This document shows positions 1 through 4,894 of a stretch of 6,560 nt of DNA, in pieces (positions within the stretch are counted from its first letter, which is position 1; every line of letters begins with the position of its first letter). The DNA lies in the NCBI GenBank assembly GCA_017609385.1, contig JAFCEA010000067.1:1-6560 (forward strand), written 5' to 3'. A model generated the notes under the pieces. That model made no database searches, was not told the DNA's origin, and saw only the letters and a list, made by a program, of their open reading frames with translations. The translations under genes were made by a program, and so were the position numbers. This DNA comes from Candidatus Woesearchaeota archaeon. GTDB lineage: Archaea > Nanobdellota > Nanobdellia > Woesearchaeales > CG1-02-33-12.

Positions 1-972
1 TTTCTTGAACTTTTTTCTGTATTGGGTGATTGTGATTATGGGAGGTCTTTGTTTCTCTTTTATTACTATTTTTTTCAGATTATATGCACGATCTTTAGTA
101 TGTTCTATAATCCTAAACCTATTCCTGATATCTTTTACTAGTATCAGCTTTCCAAGAGTGTTGGCTCTTTTTGCAAATACCTGCAGTATTCCAAAAGCCA
201 TCTTGCTTAAACTTTCAAGAGAACTATTCCTATGAATCCTTTTTTTTAGATCAACCTGTGCGCAAACCCTAAGCCCAAATTTCTTTATAATATCTATTAA
301 CATTGCGGTTTCCACACCATAGCCAGTAAAGAAGGGTATTCTTTCTAATAATTCTCTCCTTCCAGCGTATTCTCCTGACAAGGGCTGTATAAAACCACTT
401 AACCTTGGGAAATACATGTTGAAAAGGGGCCTTATTGTCAGCTCTGTAACCCTGCCGCCACCCAAAGACCTTAATTCTTTTCCAACTTTTATTGGCCTTT
501 GATAGAATGCCTTGGTAAACTTTATGTTATCGTGAGTAAGAAGCGGCCCTATTAAGCCATATACAAACCGAGGATGAATGTTTTTAATGTCACCATCAAT
601 CCAGCAGATGATATCCCCATCTGCAAGGTATAGTGATTTCCAGAGATTTTCTCCCTTTCCTCTTGCCTTGCCTGTAGATTTCAAGAACTTTTCTGCTAAA
701 TAAAACTTAGCACCACTTTCAACTACAACTTTCTCTGTATTATCTGTGCTTCCAGAATCAACAACTATAATTTCATCAACCAGCTTATTCTTATCCATCA
801 ATGATTCCTTTATGGTTTTAATAATTTTTCCTATTGTAGCTTCTTCATTCAATGTAGGAATACATACACTAATCTTCAGTTTTTTTTCTTTCTTTATCTT
901 TACAAGCCGTTTTATATCACGAAAACTATCACACTTAAATTTATATTTCTCAAACCACTCTTCAACATTCAT
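1..972 (-). CDS. gpgS: Glucosyl-3-phosphoglycerate synthase (GT81 type), C-terminus cut by window edge
   Basis: The reverse strand is open from an ATG at 972 to base 1 (324 codons, no stop), so only the extreme C-terminus should be missing; mycobacterial GpgS is about the same length. The enzyme is cytosolic and transfers glucose from NDP-glucose to 3-phosphoglycerate. A phosphatase (GpgP) then gives glucosylglycerate, a compatible solute. Visible signatures are the GT-A nucleotide-binding start ISVCIPTLNEEATIG (residues 34-48), DEIIVVDSGSTDNT (66-79), GKGENLWKSL (105-114), the metal-binding DxD as DGD (126-128) in WIDGDIKNIHPRFVYGLIGPLL, GGGRVTEL (171-178), QPLSGEYAGRR (196-206), GYGVE (217-221) and AQVDLKKRIHRN (238-249). 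These are the diagnostic GpgS blocks, well beyond a generic family 2 glycosyltransferase. The start fits a TATA box about 30 nt upstream. A gpgP gene would be expected further left but is out of view. A mannosyl-3-phosphoglycerate synthase is less likely because the GGGRVTEL and GYGVE blocks are GpgS-like. Confidence 0.9.
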   Translation of the reverse strand, partial: MNVEEWFEKYKFKCDSFRDIKRLVKIKKEKKLKISVCIPTLNEEATIGKIIKTIKESLMDKNKLVDEIIVVDSGSTDNTEKVVVESGAKFYLAEKFLKSTGKARGKGENLWKSLYLADGDIICWIDGDIKNIHPRFVYGLIGPLLTHDNIKFTKAFYQRPIKVGKELRSLGGGRVTELTIRPLFNMYFPRLSGFIQPLSGEYAGRRELLERIPFFTGYGVETAMLIDIIKKFGLRVCAQVDLKKRIHRNSSLESLSKMAFGILQVFAKRANTLGKLILVKDIRNRFRIIEHTKDRAYNLKKIVIKEKQRPPIITITQYRKKFKK

Positions 973-996
973 TTTATAATAAAAGATAAGCTCTTT

Positions 997-1006
997 TATT
1001 AATAAA
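997..1006 (-). promoter_or_regulatory. TATA box of gpgS
   Basis: On the reverse strand TTTATTAATA is centred about 30 nt before the gpgS ATG at 972, with no clear ribosome binding site between. This is the spacing of a leaderless archaeal transcript starting at or next to the ATG. The TTTATTAA core is the same as that before the regulator gene at 1983 and radC at 6423. Confidence 0.6.
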
Positions 1007-1057
1007 CCTTGTTATTTTTAGGCTGTTGTAAGAAAAATATTTAATTAGCTTTTGATT

Positions 1058-1076
1058 TTCCAGACACTGTCTGGAA
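1058..1076. promoter_or_regulatory. Perfect 19-bp palindrome, putative operator
   Basis: TTCCAGACACTGTCTGGAA has two perfect 9-bp arms around one central base. It lies about 50 bp upstream of the gpgS TATA box and about 75 bp beyond the end of the relE-like gene. The short-centred symmetry suits a dimeric DNA-binding protein. As RNA it could form an 8-bp stem with a 3-nt loop, followed on the plus strand by TTTT, but no plus-strand gene ends here, so an operator for gpgS is the better reading. The cognate regulator is unknown. Confidence 0.45.
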
Positions 1077-1151
1077 TTTTAGATATTGTTTATTTTTCAT
1101 CTTTATAATCAGTAAAACATTTCTGCAAGGTTTCTTTTCTTAATATAAGAA

Positions 1152-1532
1152 TTAGTTTTTCCTGTAACCAAATTTCTTATTGTATTTCTTATGGTCAATT
1201 ATATCTAAAATTAATGCAATGATTTCTATCTCGCTTCCCCTTATTGTATAAATCATTCTCCATGCTCCAGAAAGATTAACTTTCCATAAGTTATTGACAT
1301 CATACTTATTAATATAATCCTTAGGGATTTTATTCTTTGGAATATGGGTTCCATATTGGGGATTTTCTTTTATAAATTCAATTTTTTGTTTTATAGAATT
1401 TAATAATGTTTGATAATCGCTGCTGGTTATGCCTTTTGTAATTTCTTGTCCTACAATCTTATTTAATCTTTCAAATTCTTCTTTAGCATCCCCAGTAATT
1501 ATTAGTTTAACAGATTTTTCTTTGAAATTCAT
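1152..1532 (-). CDS. RelE/ParE-superfamily toxin-like protein
   Basis: A 126-residue protein resembling archaeal RelE/ParE-fold toxins. Members of this superfamily are usually ribosome-dependent mRNA endonucleases or gyrase inhibitors, neutralised by a protein partner. The N-terminal half is helical (about 14-56). The C-terminal sheet carries the family blocks: LWKVNLSGAWRMIYT (82-96), strand EIEIIALILDII (101-112) and the ending DHKKYNKKFGYR (113-124). Arg92, His114, Lys116, Tyr117 and the terminal FGYR are candidate catalytic or RNA-contact residues by position; the exact active site cannot be assigned. The ATG overlaps the stop of the upstream wHTH gene as ATGA (1529-1532), indicating translational coupling. 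The length is slightly above the usual 85-110 because of an N-terminal extension. Toxicity is inferred from the family and the gene pairing. Confidence 0.82.
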   Translation of the reverse strand: MNFKEKSVKLIITGDAKEEFERLNKIVGQEITKGITSSDYQTLLNSIKQKIEFIKENPQYGTHIPKNKIPKDYINKYDVNNLWKVNLSGAWRMIYTIRGSEIEIIALILDIIDHKKYNKKFGYRKN

Positions 1533-1795
1533 ATTTCAATCCCTTGTTTTATTGCCTTATTCATCTTAGGGCTTGGATTGTATATCCATAAAATTCCTTT
1601 TCTTCCATCCAGTATTTTTCCGCTGGATTCAAGATAGCTTAAGATAACATTTAATGTTTGGTGCATAATCTTTTTTGGCATTTTTTCCTTTAGTTTTTCT
1701 CTTGTTACCAGATTATTTTGTTTCTTTAATGTATCCTCAACCATTAACACCGTCTTTAAGCTTGGATAATGCATAATGTTTTGTTTGTTTTCCAT
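1529..1795 (-). CDS. Small winged-helix protein, probable antitoxin of the RelE-like toxin
   Basis: An 88-residue protein encoded directly upstream of the toxin with a 4-nt ATGA overlap. Residues about 13-75 look like a winged helix: helix KTVLMVEDTLKK, then TREKLKEKMPKKIMHQTLNVILSYL as the helix-turn-helix, then SSGKILDGRKGILWIYNP as the hairpin wing. The position and overlap match a type II antitoxin that binds DNA and represses its own operon, but the toxin-binding tail would be very short (NKAIKQGIEI). The ATG at 1795 is chosen over an in-frame GTG at 1804 because the GTG lies inside the likely ribosome binding site GGGTGG, 5 nt before the ATG. The family is common in archaea as a hypothetical protein next to RelE genes; the antitoxin role is inferred from context. 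Confidence 0.72.
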   Translation of the reverse strand: MENKQNIMHYPSLKTVLMVEDTLKKQNNLVTREKLKEKMPKKIMHQTLNVILSYLESSGKILDGRKGILWIYNPSPKMNKAIKQGIEI

Positions 1796-1835
1796 ATAAA
1801 CCACCCATATAATATTTGTATATAATTATATAGAT

Positions 1836-1857
1836 GATTATATAAACTTATATAAAT
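1836..1857 (-). promoter_or_regulatory. Double TATA-like promoter of the toxin-antitoxin operon
   Basis: The reverse strand carries two TTTATATAA words back to back (one at 1838-1846, the other ending near 1855), both good archaeal TATA boxes. The nearer one is centred about 47 nt before the ATG at 1795, giving a predicted leader of about 20 nt that contains GGGTGG as ribosome binding site. A further AT-palindromic stretch (TATATAATTATATA, about 1820-1833) lies between box and start and could be where the wHTH partner binds, though its composition makes it weak evidence. Confidence 0.5.
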
Positions 1858-1871
1858 ATCTTTCTCTTTTA

Positions 1872-1957
1872 CAATAGCTCTCAATAAATAATTGTTAATA
1901 AGTGTTTTGCATGTTAATCTGAAAGAATTCCGATAATTCTTTGTTAATCTTTATTAA
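1872..1957 (+). repeat. radC-leader repeat, copy 1
   Basis: 1872-1933 matches 6135-6196 (54 of 62 bases, ungapped) and 1926-1957 matches 6369-6400 exactly (32 of 32). The two matching segments are continuous here but separated by 180 bp upstream of radC; the joint is the word AATTCCGA. The copy ends in the TATA box TTTATTAA (1950-1957), so what has been duplicated is the radC promoter region, now placed before the regulator gene at 1983. Confidence 0.85.
1950..1957 (+). promoter_or_regulatory. TATA box of the AlbA_2/HATPase regulator gene
   Basis: TTTATTAA is centred about 29 nt before the GTG at 1983, leaderless spacing, with no ribosome binding site. It is the last part of the 32-nt stretch identical to the radC promoter. 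Confidence 0.6.
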
Positions 1958-1982
1958 TTAGTTAATTGAAAATATTCTTACA

Positions 1983-3314
1983 GTGGAACTAAAGGAATCC
2001 CAAACAGTTGAGCTAAAAGAGTCATTGTCCCAGTTAGATGATGCTTTAAAGTCTATATGTGCCTTCCTTAACCACAAAGGTGGCTCTGTTTATTTTGGTG
2101 TGAATGATAAAGGGAAAATTATTGGCTTGGAAGTTTCTGACAAAACCTTAAGAAAAATATCACAGCAGATACATTCAAGGATAAAGCCAGAGATTGCTCC
2201 AGAAATAAAAGAAGCAAAGGAAATGGGAAAATCAATAATAAAAGTGAGAATTCCTGAAGGAAGTAATAAGCCTTATTTTCTAAATGGAATAGCTTATAAG
2301 AGGGTAGGGACTGAAAAGAGGGCTATCCCACCAGATGAACTAAAGAGAATTATTCTTGAACAAAAACAGATGAGATGGGATGAGGAAATTTGTGAAGGTG
2401 CAACGTTAAATGATATTGATGATGAAAAGCTGAAATGGTTTCTAAGAAAAGCAAAAACAGAAAGAAATTTTGATGTAGAGCCGGAAACACCTCTTAAAGA
2501 AGCACTAGAGAGATTAAAACTAGTAAAAGATGGAAAACCGATAAATGCCTCAATTCTGCTCTTTGGAAAGAACCCACAAAAATTCTTTCTACAGGCAGAA
2601 ATAAGATGTGCGAGATTTAAGGGAACAGAACCCCTGGAATTCATTGATATGAAGGTTTTTGGTGGCAATATTATTAATCAAAGAGATGATGCAGTTGAAT
2701 TTGTAAAGGAACACATCAAGCTGCATGCAAAAATAGTAGGAACAGAAAGGATTGAAAAATGGGAGTATCCTATTGAAGCAATAAGAGAGGCAATTACAAA
2801 TGCTATATGCCACAGGAATTATAAAATAGCAAGTAATGTCCAGGTAAGAATATTTGATGATAGAATTGAAATATGGGGCTGTGGTCCTTTGCCAAATCCT
2901 TTAAGAGTAGAGGACCTAAAAAAGAAACATGACTCCATTTTGAGAAATCCCTTAATTGGAAAACGTTTCTTTTTGATTAAGTTTATTGAACAATGGGGAA
3001 CAGGGACAAATAGGATCATCAAGGAATGTTTGAAACATGGTCTACCAGAACCTTTATTTGAAGAAATTGCAGGGAATCTTGTTGTAACTTTTAGAAAATA
3101 CAAGATTTCAGAAGATATTTTGGAAAAATTAAATGAAAGGCAGATTAAAGCAATAAAGTATATCAAAGAAAATAAACAAATTACAAGAAAGAGATACGCA
3201 TCCCTCCTTAATTGTTCTGTAAGAACCGCATTTGACGATCTTCAAGCAATGGTAGATAAAAAAGTCTTGGAAAGGAAAGGAAAGGGAAAGTATACATATT
3301 ATGAAATGGTTTAG
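1983..3314 (+). CDS. AlbA_2 + HATPase_c_4 + winged-helix putative transcriptional regulator
   Basis: A 443-residue protein of the family often labelled ATP-binding protein, Schlafen AlbA_2 domain protein or RecG-related regulator. The AlbA_2 nucleic-acid-binding domain spans about 1-125, with ETVEFKES-type VELKES (9-14), CAFLNHKGGSVYFGV (26-40) and AYKRVGT (104-110). The HATPase_c_4 domain spans about 260-370, with the N-box-like EAIREAITNAICHRNY (265-280), DDRIEIWGCGPLP (292-304, where many relatives have an N-P-G motif) and WGTGTNRIIKE (338-348). The winged helix is at about 383-443, starting LNERQIKAIKYIKEN and ending in the wing LERKGKGKYTYYEMV. No helicase motifs are present, so it is not RecG. 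The start is GTG; a TAG lies in frame at 1959 and no nearer ATG exists, and the conserved domain begins at once. Its job is unknown: DNA binding with ATP-dependent regulation is inferred from the domains. It is flanked by duplicated radC sequences and followed by decayed copies of its own type of 3' end. Confidence 0.85.
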   Translation: MELKESQTVELKESLSQLDDALKSICAFLNHKGGSVYFGVNDKGKIIGLEVSDKTLRKISQQIHSRIKPEIAPEIKEAKEMGKSIIKVRIPEGSNKPYFLNGIAYKRVGTEKRAIPPDELKRIILEQKQMRWDEEICEGATLNDIDDEKLKWFLRKAKTERNFDVEPETPLKEALERLKLVKDGKPINASILLFGKNPQKFFLQAEIRCARFKGTEPLEFIDMKVFGGNIINQRDDAVEFVKEHIKLHAKIVGTERIEKWEYPIEAIREAITNAICHRNYKIASNVQVRIFDDRIEIWGCGPLPNPLRVEDLKKKHDSILRNPLIGKRFFLIKFIEQWGTGTNRIIKECLKHGLPEPLFEEIAGNLVVTFRKYKISEDILEKLNERQIKAIKYIKENKQITRKRYASLLNCSVRTAFDDLQAMVDKKVLERKGKGKYTYYEMV

Positions 3315-3343
3315 CGTGCAATTAGCGTGCAATTAGCGTGCAA
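3311..3343 (+). repeat. Triple 11-nt tandem repeat at the stop codon of the regulator gene
   Basis: TTAGCGTGCAA occurs three times without a mismatch, at 3311-3321, 3322-3332 and 3333-3343. The stop codon TAG (3312-3314) is inside the first copy; because 11 is not a multiple of 3, the three copies place TAG in all three frames. The third copy pairs with TTGCACG at 3347-3353 to form a perfect 7-bp hairpin with a TAT loop (3337-3353). No T-run follows, so a classical terminator is not supported. Confidence 0.95.
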
Positions 3344-3360
3344 TATTTGCACGAAAGATA

Positions 3361-3423
3361 ATGAAAATGACACTTATCAAAAGAGAAGAAATAGGAAAAG
3401 CTATGAGGTATAAGCTAAAATGA
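3361..3423 (+). pseudogene. Winged-helix 3'-end remnant 1
   Basis: In this frame the sequence reads LIKREEIGKAMRYKLK followed by TGA (3421-3423). It resembles the wing and end of the wHTH in AlbA_2/HATPase regulators, usually G-I-L-I-K-x-x-G-x-G-R-x-T-x-Y-x-L, with a short deletion at the GKG turn. Nothing upstream restores a full domain. It could in principle be a 20-codon peptide starting at the ATG at 3361, but a decayed gene end fits better with the neighbouring remnants. Confidence 0.5.
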
Positions 3424-3454
3424 TTTGCGTCAGATGAATTATGTTTTAAACCTA

Positions 3455-3529
3455 ACCTATAAAGAGGGTATCATAATAACAGAAAAATCCTTACTAAAAA
3501 AGGTACTAAATGGGTGTTTATTATGACCT
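3455..3529 (+). pseudogene. Possible frameshifted winged-helix remnant 2
   Basis: Two adjacent frames give pieces of a wHTH ending: TYKEGIIITEK in the first, then GTKWVFIMT in another. Joined by a frameshift near 3500 they resemble the K-G-I-I ... G-T-K-Y-V-F order of a wing. The match is short and needs a frameshift, so it is weaker than the remnants on either side. Confidence 0.3.
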
Positions 3530-3557
3530 TGTTTAATTATGCCAACTTTATGCCAAG
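3521..3557 (+). repeat. Imperfect short repeat cluster (TTATGCCAA)
   Basis: TTATGCCAAC (3537-3546) and TTATGCCAAG (3548-3557) are 11 nt apart. A partial third copy, TTATGACC, lies at 3521-3528 with irregular spacing. It follows the possible wing remnant near 3502-3529 and resembles the clearer triple clusters, but is degraded. Confidence 0.5.
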
Positions 3558-3673
3558 AATTACAACCAACTAAAACTATTTTTGGATTACAAATTAAAGA
3601 ATTAACTCATATTAAAAAAATATTGAAAATTATTGGTAAAGGCAGAACAACAAAATACGTTTTGAACGATTAA
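3539..3673 (+). pseudogene. Winged-helix 3'-end remnant 3, the best preserved
   Basis: A 44-codon open frame from ATG at 3539 to TAA at 3671-3673. It reads as the second half of a helix-turn-helix (CQELQPTKTIFGLQIKEL) followed by a wing and end, LKIIGKGRTTKYVLND. The GKGRTTKYVL stretch is the hallmark ending of wHTH domains at the C-terminus of AlbA_2/HATPase regulators and parallels GKGKYTYYEM at the end of the intact gene at 1983. No start signal, no AlbA_2 or HATPase part and no upstream helix remain, so it is called a 5'-truncated remnant. Its stop codon lies within the first copy of the next tandem repeat. Confidence 0.6.
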
Positions 3674-3695
3674 TGAACGATTAGTGAACGGTAAG
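3663..3695 (+). repeat. Triple 11-nt tandem repeat at the stop of remnant 3
   Basis: TGAACGATTAA (3663-3673), TGAACGATTAG (3674-3684) and TGAACGGTAAG (3685-3695) follow directly on each other. The first copy is also the coding end (Leu-Asn-Asp-stop) of remnant 3. This is the same arrangement as at 3311-3343 with an unrelated repeat word. Confidence 0.92.
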
Positions 3696-3746
3696 ACAAT
3701 TGTAAGAAAAGGTGGGTGTAAGCAAACCTATTATGAACTGGCATAA
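3681..3746 (+). pseudogene. Winged-helix 3'-end remnant 4
   Basis: Reads LVNGKTIVRKGG then CKQTYYELA and TAA (3744-3746). It matches the wing ending L-V-x-x-G-x-I-V-R-K-G-x-G-x-x-T-Y-Y-E-L; GC replaces the usual second glycine turn. Its upstream part merges into the last copies of the preceding triple repeat, so remnants 3 and 4 are joined inside the repeat. Only the wing is left. The TYYEL ending is very close to TYYEM of the intact gene. Confidence 0.5.
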
Positions 3747-3769
3747 ATGACATGAAAATGGCATGAATA
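3739..3769 (+). repeat. Triple ~10-11-nt repeat at the stop of remnant 4
   Basis: TGGCATAAA (3739-3747), TGACATGAAAA (3748-3758) and TGGCATGAATA (3759-3769) are three imperfect tandem copies. The TAA stop of remnant 4 is inside the first copy, again the same arrangement with a new word. Confidence 0.75.
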
Positions 3770-3775
3770 CTATGC

Positions 3776-3805
3776 TTTGGCAAGATATGGCAAGCTTTGG
3801 CGAGC
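3776..3805 (+). repeat. Triple 10-nt tandem repeat (TTTGGCAAGC)
   Basis: TTTGGCAAGA (3776-3785), TATGGCAAGC (3786-3795) and TTTGGCGAGC (3796-3805), each within one or two changes of the consensus. One upstream frame reads EYYALA just before it, which could be the last residues of another wing, but this is too short to stand alone. Confidence 0.88.
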
Positions 3806-3869
3806 TATCTAAAGAAGCAAGGATTATGATCTAACAGCAAGAATCCCAAATAATTGACAGATATAGATT

Positions 3870-3899
3870 GTATCCGGAAGTATCTGGAAGTATCCGGAA
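3870..3899 (+). repeat. Triple 10-nt tandem repeat (GTATCCGGAA)
   Basis: GTATCCGGAA (3870-3879), GTATCTGGAA (3880-3889) and GTATCCGGAA (3890-3899), with one change in the middle copy. The frame leading in reads DRYRLY, weakly like a wing end. The last copy runs into AACAGGT, a motif shared with the nucleotidyltransferase operator at 6070-6113. Confidence 0.92.
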
Positions 3900-3937
3900 A
3901 ACAGGTGAGAAATAATTAAAGTTTTATGGAGAAAGCT

Positions 3938-4009
3938 ATGAGAATTTGTGATATTGCTAAGGAGAACCGCCCAAGGGAAAGATTCAGGATGAATGGATCT
4001 GATGTTCTA
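3938..4009 (+). pseudogene. radC: radC 5' fragment (first 24 codons)
   Basis: The ATG at 3938 begins a reading frame matching the start of radC at 6423: 18 of 24 residues and 53 of 72 bases are the same, including RPRERFRM and the ending DVL. Similarity stops at 4009, exactly where the stop codon of the convergent radical SAM gene lies (4007-4009). The frame runs on through antisense of that gene to TAG at 4082-4084 without RadC character. All HhH and JAB/MPN catalytic parts are missing, so it is a non-functional remnant. The divergence from the intact copy says it is an old duplicate or a radC from another source. Confidence 0.8.
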
Positions 4010-4846
4010 GAAAGAAGCAACAGGAACCGGTTGTTGAATAACTTTCTTAAAAATCACTTCTGTTTTTTTGTTATATTGCATTAGGGTTCCAAACTTAATA
4101 TGATAATCAATATTATTTGTTTTACAGAATTCAATAACCTGATTTGTACATCTTTCATAGAATATATGGTTCTCTTTGAATCTAGAGCTTACTACATTGT
4201 AGTTTAGTTTTCCAAAGATGATTCTGTCTACAAACTTAATATGATTCAATAACTTTGATAAATTTTGATTTGTGTCCAGGTTAGGAGTTGGATATGGTTC
4301 AATACTTACCCATGTTTTTAAGCCATTGTCATGCAGGTATTTCAGGGCTTTAACTCTATCTAGGTAGGGTGCACTGTATGGCTCAAACTCTTTTTTGAAA
4401 TCATTATTAAGAGATACTAAGGTGATGCCATATTCATTTGATGTTCCATACTTTTCTTTGTTAGTAAGAATTTTTGGATAAATCCCTTTTGTTAAAACAG
4501 TACATCTTATGTTGTTTTTGTTGAGTTTTTCTATTATTTTAAGGGTCATATCCTGAACTTCCCCTTGCTTGTACATAAATGGGTCAGTCATAAAACATAA
4601 ATGAACAAATTTAATCTGATCCTTGTATTTGGGTATTTCATTGTCTAATAATTCTAAAGCATTTGAAACCAACTTTGGCTTAATCCAGTCAGAATAAGTT
4701 TTTACCTTGCCAAACCTTTTTGCCATCTGGAAGGCATAGCAGGGAAATGTACAACCATGAGCACAACCCTCAACATGGTTTAAACAGAAATCAGCATACT
4801 CAACCCCGCTCTTATACAGAAGACTCTTTCTCTTTATTTTTAACAT
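4007..4846 (-). CDS. Radical SAM protein with Cx3Cx3C cluster motif, SPL-like
   Basis: A 279-residue protein related to the spore photoproduct lyase-like radical SAM enzymes. The cluster motif GCAHGCTFPCYAF has Cys28, Cys32 and Cys36, so it is Cx3Cx3C rather than the canonical Cx3Cx2C; the following aromatic residue and AKRFGKVK are kept. Further family blocks are IKPKLVSNALELLD (56-68), KFVHLCFMTDPFMY (79-92), CTVLTKGIYPKIL (115-127), EYGITLVSLN (138-147), PYSAPYLDRVKALKYLHDNGLKTWVSIEPYPTP (156-188 region) and IIFGKLNYN (209-217). It should bind a 4Fe-4S cluster and cleave S-adenosylmethionine to a 5'-deoxyadenosyl radical; the substrate is unknown. DNA or RNA is a guess from SPL kinship. 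The ATG at 4846 is chosen over TTG at 4852 because GGGTTGG lies just before it. It is transcribed alone and converges on the radC fragment. Confidence 0.85.
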   Translation of the reverse strand: MLKIKRKSLLYKSGVEYADFCLNHVEGCAHGCTFPCYAFQMAKRFGKVKTYSDWIKPKLVSNALELLDNEIPKYKDQIKFVHLCFMTDPFMYKQGEVQDMTLKIIEKLNKNNIRCTVLTKGIYPKILTNKEKYGTSNEYGITLVSLNNDFKKEFEPYSAPYLDRVKALKYLHDNGLKTWVSIEPYPTPNLDTNQNLSKLLNHIKFVDRIIFGKLNYNVVSSRFKENHIFYERCTNQVIEFCKTNNIDYHIKFGTLMQYNKKTEVIFKKVIQQPVPVASF

Positions 4847-4894
4847 AACCAACCCTTTTTTATGAATTATACTTGTATTATTAATAGAATCATG

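Noticed and set aside
5..979. Plus-strand open frames at 5-235 and 746-979
   Set aside because: They are antisense to gpgS, hydrophobic only because of T-rich codons, and have no family features; the reverse frame gives every GpgS motif.
1058..1080. Plus-strand intrinsic terminator (stem followed by TTTT)
   Set aside because: No plus-strand gene ends upstream; both neighbouring genes are on the reverse strand, where the stem is not followed by T's.
1983..3314. RecG helicase
   Set aside because: Relatives are sometimes named RecG-like, but there are no Walker or helicase motifs; the AlbA_2, HATPase_c_4 and wHTH order is clear.
2294..3332. Reverse-strand open frames inside the regulator gene (2294-2668, 2589-2813, 2819-3166, 3129-3332)
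   Set aside because: Shadows of the 443-residue AlbA_2/HATPase gene, which accounts for the whole interval with recognisable domains.
3337..3353. Intrinsic terminator of the regulator gene
   Set aside because: The stem is short (7 bp) and no T-run follows; archaeal termination usually needs T-rich tracts, not found here.
3312..3413. Amber (TAG) readthrough of the regulator into a 32-codon extension
   Set aside because: The extension has no wHTH or other recognisable character, TAG also ends the radical SAM gene, and the stop sits at the normal end of the wing. A frame shift, not readthrough, would be needed to reach the next wing remnant.
3311..3899. CRISPR array
   Set aside because: The repeats are 10-11 nt, directly adjacent with no spacers, and each cluster has a different sequence; no cas gene is present.
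3331..3937. tRNA or structured RNA gene in the long gene-free stretch
   Set aside because: No cloverleaf, T-loop GTTCRA motif or extended pairing could be found; the stretch is explained by wHTH remnants and tandem repeats.
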